NCBI GenBank assembly: GCA_028291645.1
Contig: JAQGNU010000045.1
Coordinates: 1-46,720 of the forward strand
Length of the DNA: 46,720 nt
Reading direction: 5' to 3'
Source: Nevskia sp.
GTDB taxonomy: Bacteria > Pseudomonadota > Gammaproteobacteria > Nevskiales > Nevskiaceae
How positions within the stretch are numbered: position 1 is the first letter of the stretch; every line of letters starts with the position of its first letter. Positions 44,813-46,720 of this stretch are shown in pieces. The notes under the pieces were generated by a model. The model had not been told where the DNA came from. It searched no databases and saw only the letters and a program-made list of their open reading frames with translations. The position numbers and the translations under genes are program-made.

Positions 44813-46501
44813 TTACATCTGCTCCGGCGCGTTGACGCCGAGCAGCCCCAGTCCATTGCGCAGCACCTGCCGCGTCGCCACGGCGAGTGCGACGCGTGCA
44901 TTGCGCAACTCGACGTTGTCGAGCAGCAGTTGATGGCTGTTGTAGAAGCCATGGAACGCCGCGGCGAGTTCGCGCAGGTATTGCGCGACCAGATGTGGTT
45001 CGAGCGTGCTCGCCGCGATCTCGACGATTTCCGGGAAGCGCGCCATCTGCGCGGCCAGCGTAAGTTCCAGCGGCTCGGTCAGCGCCGCCAGCGCGGCGAC
45101 CCCAGCGGCCTGCTCCCAGCTCAAGCCGCGCTCGCCGAGTTGGCGCAGCACGCTGCAGACGCGCGCATGCGCATACTGGATGTAATACACCGGGTTGTCG
45201 TTGGTCTGCGCGCGTGCCAGGTCGATGTCGAACACCAGTTGCGAATCGGCTTTGCGTGCGACCAGGAAGTAGCGCGTGGCGTCGCGGCCGGCTTCCTCGA
45301 TCAGATCGCGCAGCGTGACGTAGCTGCCGGCACGCTTGGAAATCTTCATCTCCTCGCCGCCCTTTATCACCGTCACCATCTGGTGCAGCACATATTCCGG
45401 CCAGCCCTTGGGGATGCCGATGGCGAGCGCCTGCAGGCCTGCACGCACGCGCGCAATCGTGCCGTGATGATCCGCGCCCTGCTCGTTGATCACGCGCACG
45501 AAGCCGCGCTGCCATTTGCTGACGTGGTAGGCCACGTCCGGCACGAAGTAGGTATAGCTGCCGTCGGACTTGCGCATCACGCGGTCCTTGTCGTCGGCGA
45601 AGTCGGTAGTCTTCAGCCACAGCGCACCGTCCTGCTGGAACGTGTGGCCGCTGGCGCTCAAGCCCGCGACGGTCTGCTCGACCTTGCCCTCGCTGTAGAG
45701 CGAAGACTCGAGGTAGTACAGATCGAAGTGCACGCTGAAGGCTTGCAGGTCCAGATCCTGTTCGTGGCGCAGATAGGCCACCGCGAATTCGCGTATCGCA
45801 TCGAGATCATCTGGATTGGCTACGGCGGTCACCGCACGATCGTCGGCGGCGACGGACGCGCCGACCAGATAAGCAGCGGCGACATCCTTGATGTAGTCGC
45901 CGCGATAGCCGTTGTCCGGCCAGCCCGGCTGTTCCGGTTCGACGCCCTTGCAGCGCGCTTGCACCGACAGCGCCAGATTGTTGATCTGCGCGCCGGCGTC
46001 GTTGTAGTAGAACTCGCGCGCGGTCTGCCAGCCGCTGGCTTCGAGCAGTCGTGCGAGGCAATCGCCGACCGCGGCACCGCGGCCGTGACCGACATGCAGC
46101 GGCCCGGTCGGATTGGCCGAAACGAACTCGACCATCGCGCGCTTGCCCGCACCTTGCGCATTGCGGCCGTAGTCATCGCCGCGCGTCAGCACTTCGGCGA
46201 CTACGGCTTGAAACGCCGCCGGCGCCAGAAAGAAATTGATGAAGCCCGGCCCGGCGATCTCGACCTTGGCGACCGTCGGCGATGCCGGCAGCAGTCGCAC
46301 CAGAGCTTCGGCGAGCTGACGCGGCGCCTTGCCCAGGGGCTTCGCCAGCAGCATCGCCAGGTTGCTGGAGAAATCGCCGAAGCGCGGATCCTTGGTTGGT
46401 TCGAGCAGGATCGCAGGCACGGCGGCAGGCCGCGCGCCGGAGTGTTCGGCGAGCACGGCGTCGAGCGCTACGCCCAGCAGGGTTTGCAGTTGCGGTTTCA
46501 T
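44813..46501 (-). CDS. argS: Arginyl-tRNA synthetase
   Basis: ArgS charges tRNA-Arg. It is a class I synthetase with the HIGH-type motif 'HVGHG' at 136-140 within '[13 protein letters not shown]'. 'KISKR' in '[19 protein letters not shown]' stands for KMSKS, as is usual in ArgS. The N-terminal Add-1 domain (about 1-115) recognises the tRNA D-loop, and the C-terminal DALR anticodon-binding domain ends '[12 protein letters not shown]'. The length of 562 is normal. The start is the ATG complementary to 46499-46501. It lies 104 bases downstream of priA and 3 bases upstream of the SPOR gene on the same strand, so it is the middle of a leftward operon. Confidence 0.98.
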   Translation of the reverse strand: MKPQLQTLLGVALDAVLAEHSGARPAAVPAILLEPTKDPRFGDFSSNLAMLLAKPLGKAPRQLAEALVRLLPASPTVAKVEIAGPGFINFFLAPAAFQAVVAEVLTRGDDYGRNAQGAGKRAMVEFVSANPTGPLHVGHGRGAAVGDCLARLLEASGWQTAREFYYNDAGAQINNLALSVQARCKGVEPEQPGWPDNGYRGDYIKDVAAAYLVGASVAADDRAVTAVANPDDLDAIREFAVAYLRHEQDLDLQAFSVHFDLYYLESSLYSEGKVEQTVAGLSASGHTFQQDGALWLKTTDFADDKDRVMRKSDGSYTYFVPDVAYHVSKWQRGFVRVINEQGADHHGTIARVRAGLQALAIGIPKGWPEYVLHQMVTVIKGGEEMKISKRAGSYVTLRDLIEEAGRDATRYFLVARKADSQLVFDIDLARAQTNDNPVYYIQYAHARVCSVLRQLGERGLSWEQAAGVAALAALTEPLELTLAAQMARFPEIVEIAASTLEPHLVAQYLRELAAAFHGFYNSHQLLLDNVELRNARVALAVATRQVLRNGLGLLGVNAPEQM

Positions 46502-46605
46502 CGTCGAGACTTTTGCGAGCGCGGATTGTAACGGCTGCGTTGCGTTGCAGCAGCGACGCTGCTCACCGCAGCGTTCGGAAACTCGGTAGGTTTCAGAACA
46601 CGGCT

Positions 46606-46720
46606 TCAGAACAGATCGGCCGGATCGACATCCACCGACCAGCGCACGCCGTGCGCGGCCTGCACCGGTTCCGCCTGCGCGATCCAGCTGTCCAACATGC
46701 GATGCAGCGCGGCGCGCGAG
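46606..46720 (-). CDS. priA: Primosomal protein N' (PriA), C-terminal end only
   Basis: The last 38 codons of a leftward gene run off the window edge. They translate to '[17 protein letters not shown]' and then '[15 protein letters not shown]' followed by TGA (complement of 46606-46608). The ending R-W-x-x-D-V-D-P-x-x-L-F is the characteristic C-terminus of the PriA replication-restart helicase. The position upstream of argS and a SPOR gene fits the priA-argS-SPOR order of gammaproteobacteria. Only the tail is visible, so domain integrity cannot be judged. Confidence 0.85.
   Translation of the reverse strand, partial: SRAALHRMLDSWIAQAEPVQAAHGVRWSVDVDPADLF

Noticed and set aside
44930-46531. 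533-codon rightward open frame antisense to argS
   Set aside because: argS is complete and certain on the other strand; the antisense translation shows no domain.

Overview
The window is chromosomal DNA from a high-GC gammaproteobacterium. Protein styles and gene order (DUF4340-mutM, priA-argS-SPOR, many M13/DUF885 lipoproteins, homodimeric aceE plus two-lipoyl aceF) fit the Xanthomonadales/Nevskiales side of the class; the exact taxon is an inference. It spans the replication origin: dnaA, dnaN and gyrB run leftward, while rpmH-rnpA-yidD-yidC-mnmE run rightward. DnaA boxes lie in the dnaA-dnaN and dnaA-rpmH gaps, and a perfect parS-type palindrome lies between dnaN and gyrB. No recF lies between dnaN and gyrB.

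Layout. 1-7019: the end of a DUF4340 gene, mutM, an old-yellow-enzyme-type oxidoreductase, a small secreted protein that runs into apaG, a sufT-apaG pair, a periplasmic SIMPL protein and purEK. 7054-16153: the origin region, with replication, RNase P, membrane insertase and tRNA modification genes. 16287-24296: a Nudix/phosphatase-like fusion, an OmpA-type porin with a strong terminator, a Mn2+ (yybP-ykoY) riboswitch in front of a Gdt1/MneA-type manganese exporter, and aceE-aceF. 24429-32138: a small basic protein, a DUF885 lipoprotein with an extra C-terminal domain, an unrecognised cytoplasmic protein, an alkyltransferase-like DNA repair protein, and two tandem M13 metallopeptidase lipoproteins. 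32319-42336: a glutamine amidotransferase, an MJ1255-type glycosyltransferase, TerC, an ABC ATPase with a giant permease/M1-peptidase fusion, and uvrD with a 42-residue membrane protein. 42346-44135: a restriction-modification module. 44150-46720: the housekeeping chain SPOR protein, argS, priA, read leftward.

The most distinctive local system is the restriction-modification module. A beta-class DNA methyltransferase with an N-terminal winged-helix-like region has its own sigma70-type promoter, and a perfect 16-bp palindrome fills the space between the -35 and -10 elements. The PD-(D/E)xK endonuclease lies tail to tail with it. The endonuclease has no obvious promoter of its own and follows the priA-argS-SPOR operon by 14 bases, in the place where hslVU is usual in relatives. 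This suggests split control: the methylase is self-limited by its operator, and the endonuclease is fed by a housekeeping operon.

The second notable point is rnpA. Its conserved reading frame holds no ATG, GTG, TTG or CTG before the middle of the protein, so it must start at an unusual codon (a GTA overlapping the rpmH stop is the best placed) or the sequence holds an error. All statements come from reading the sequence and its translations. No database search was run.
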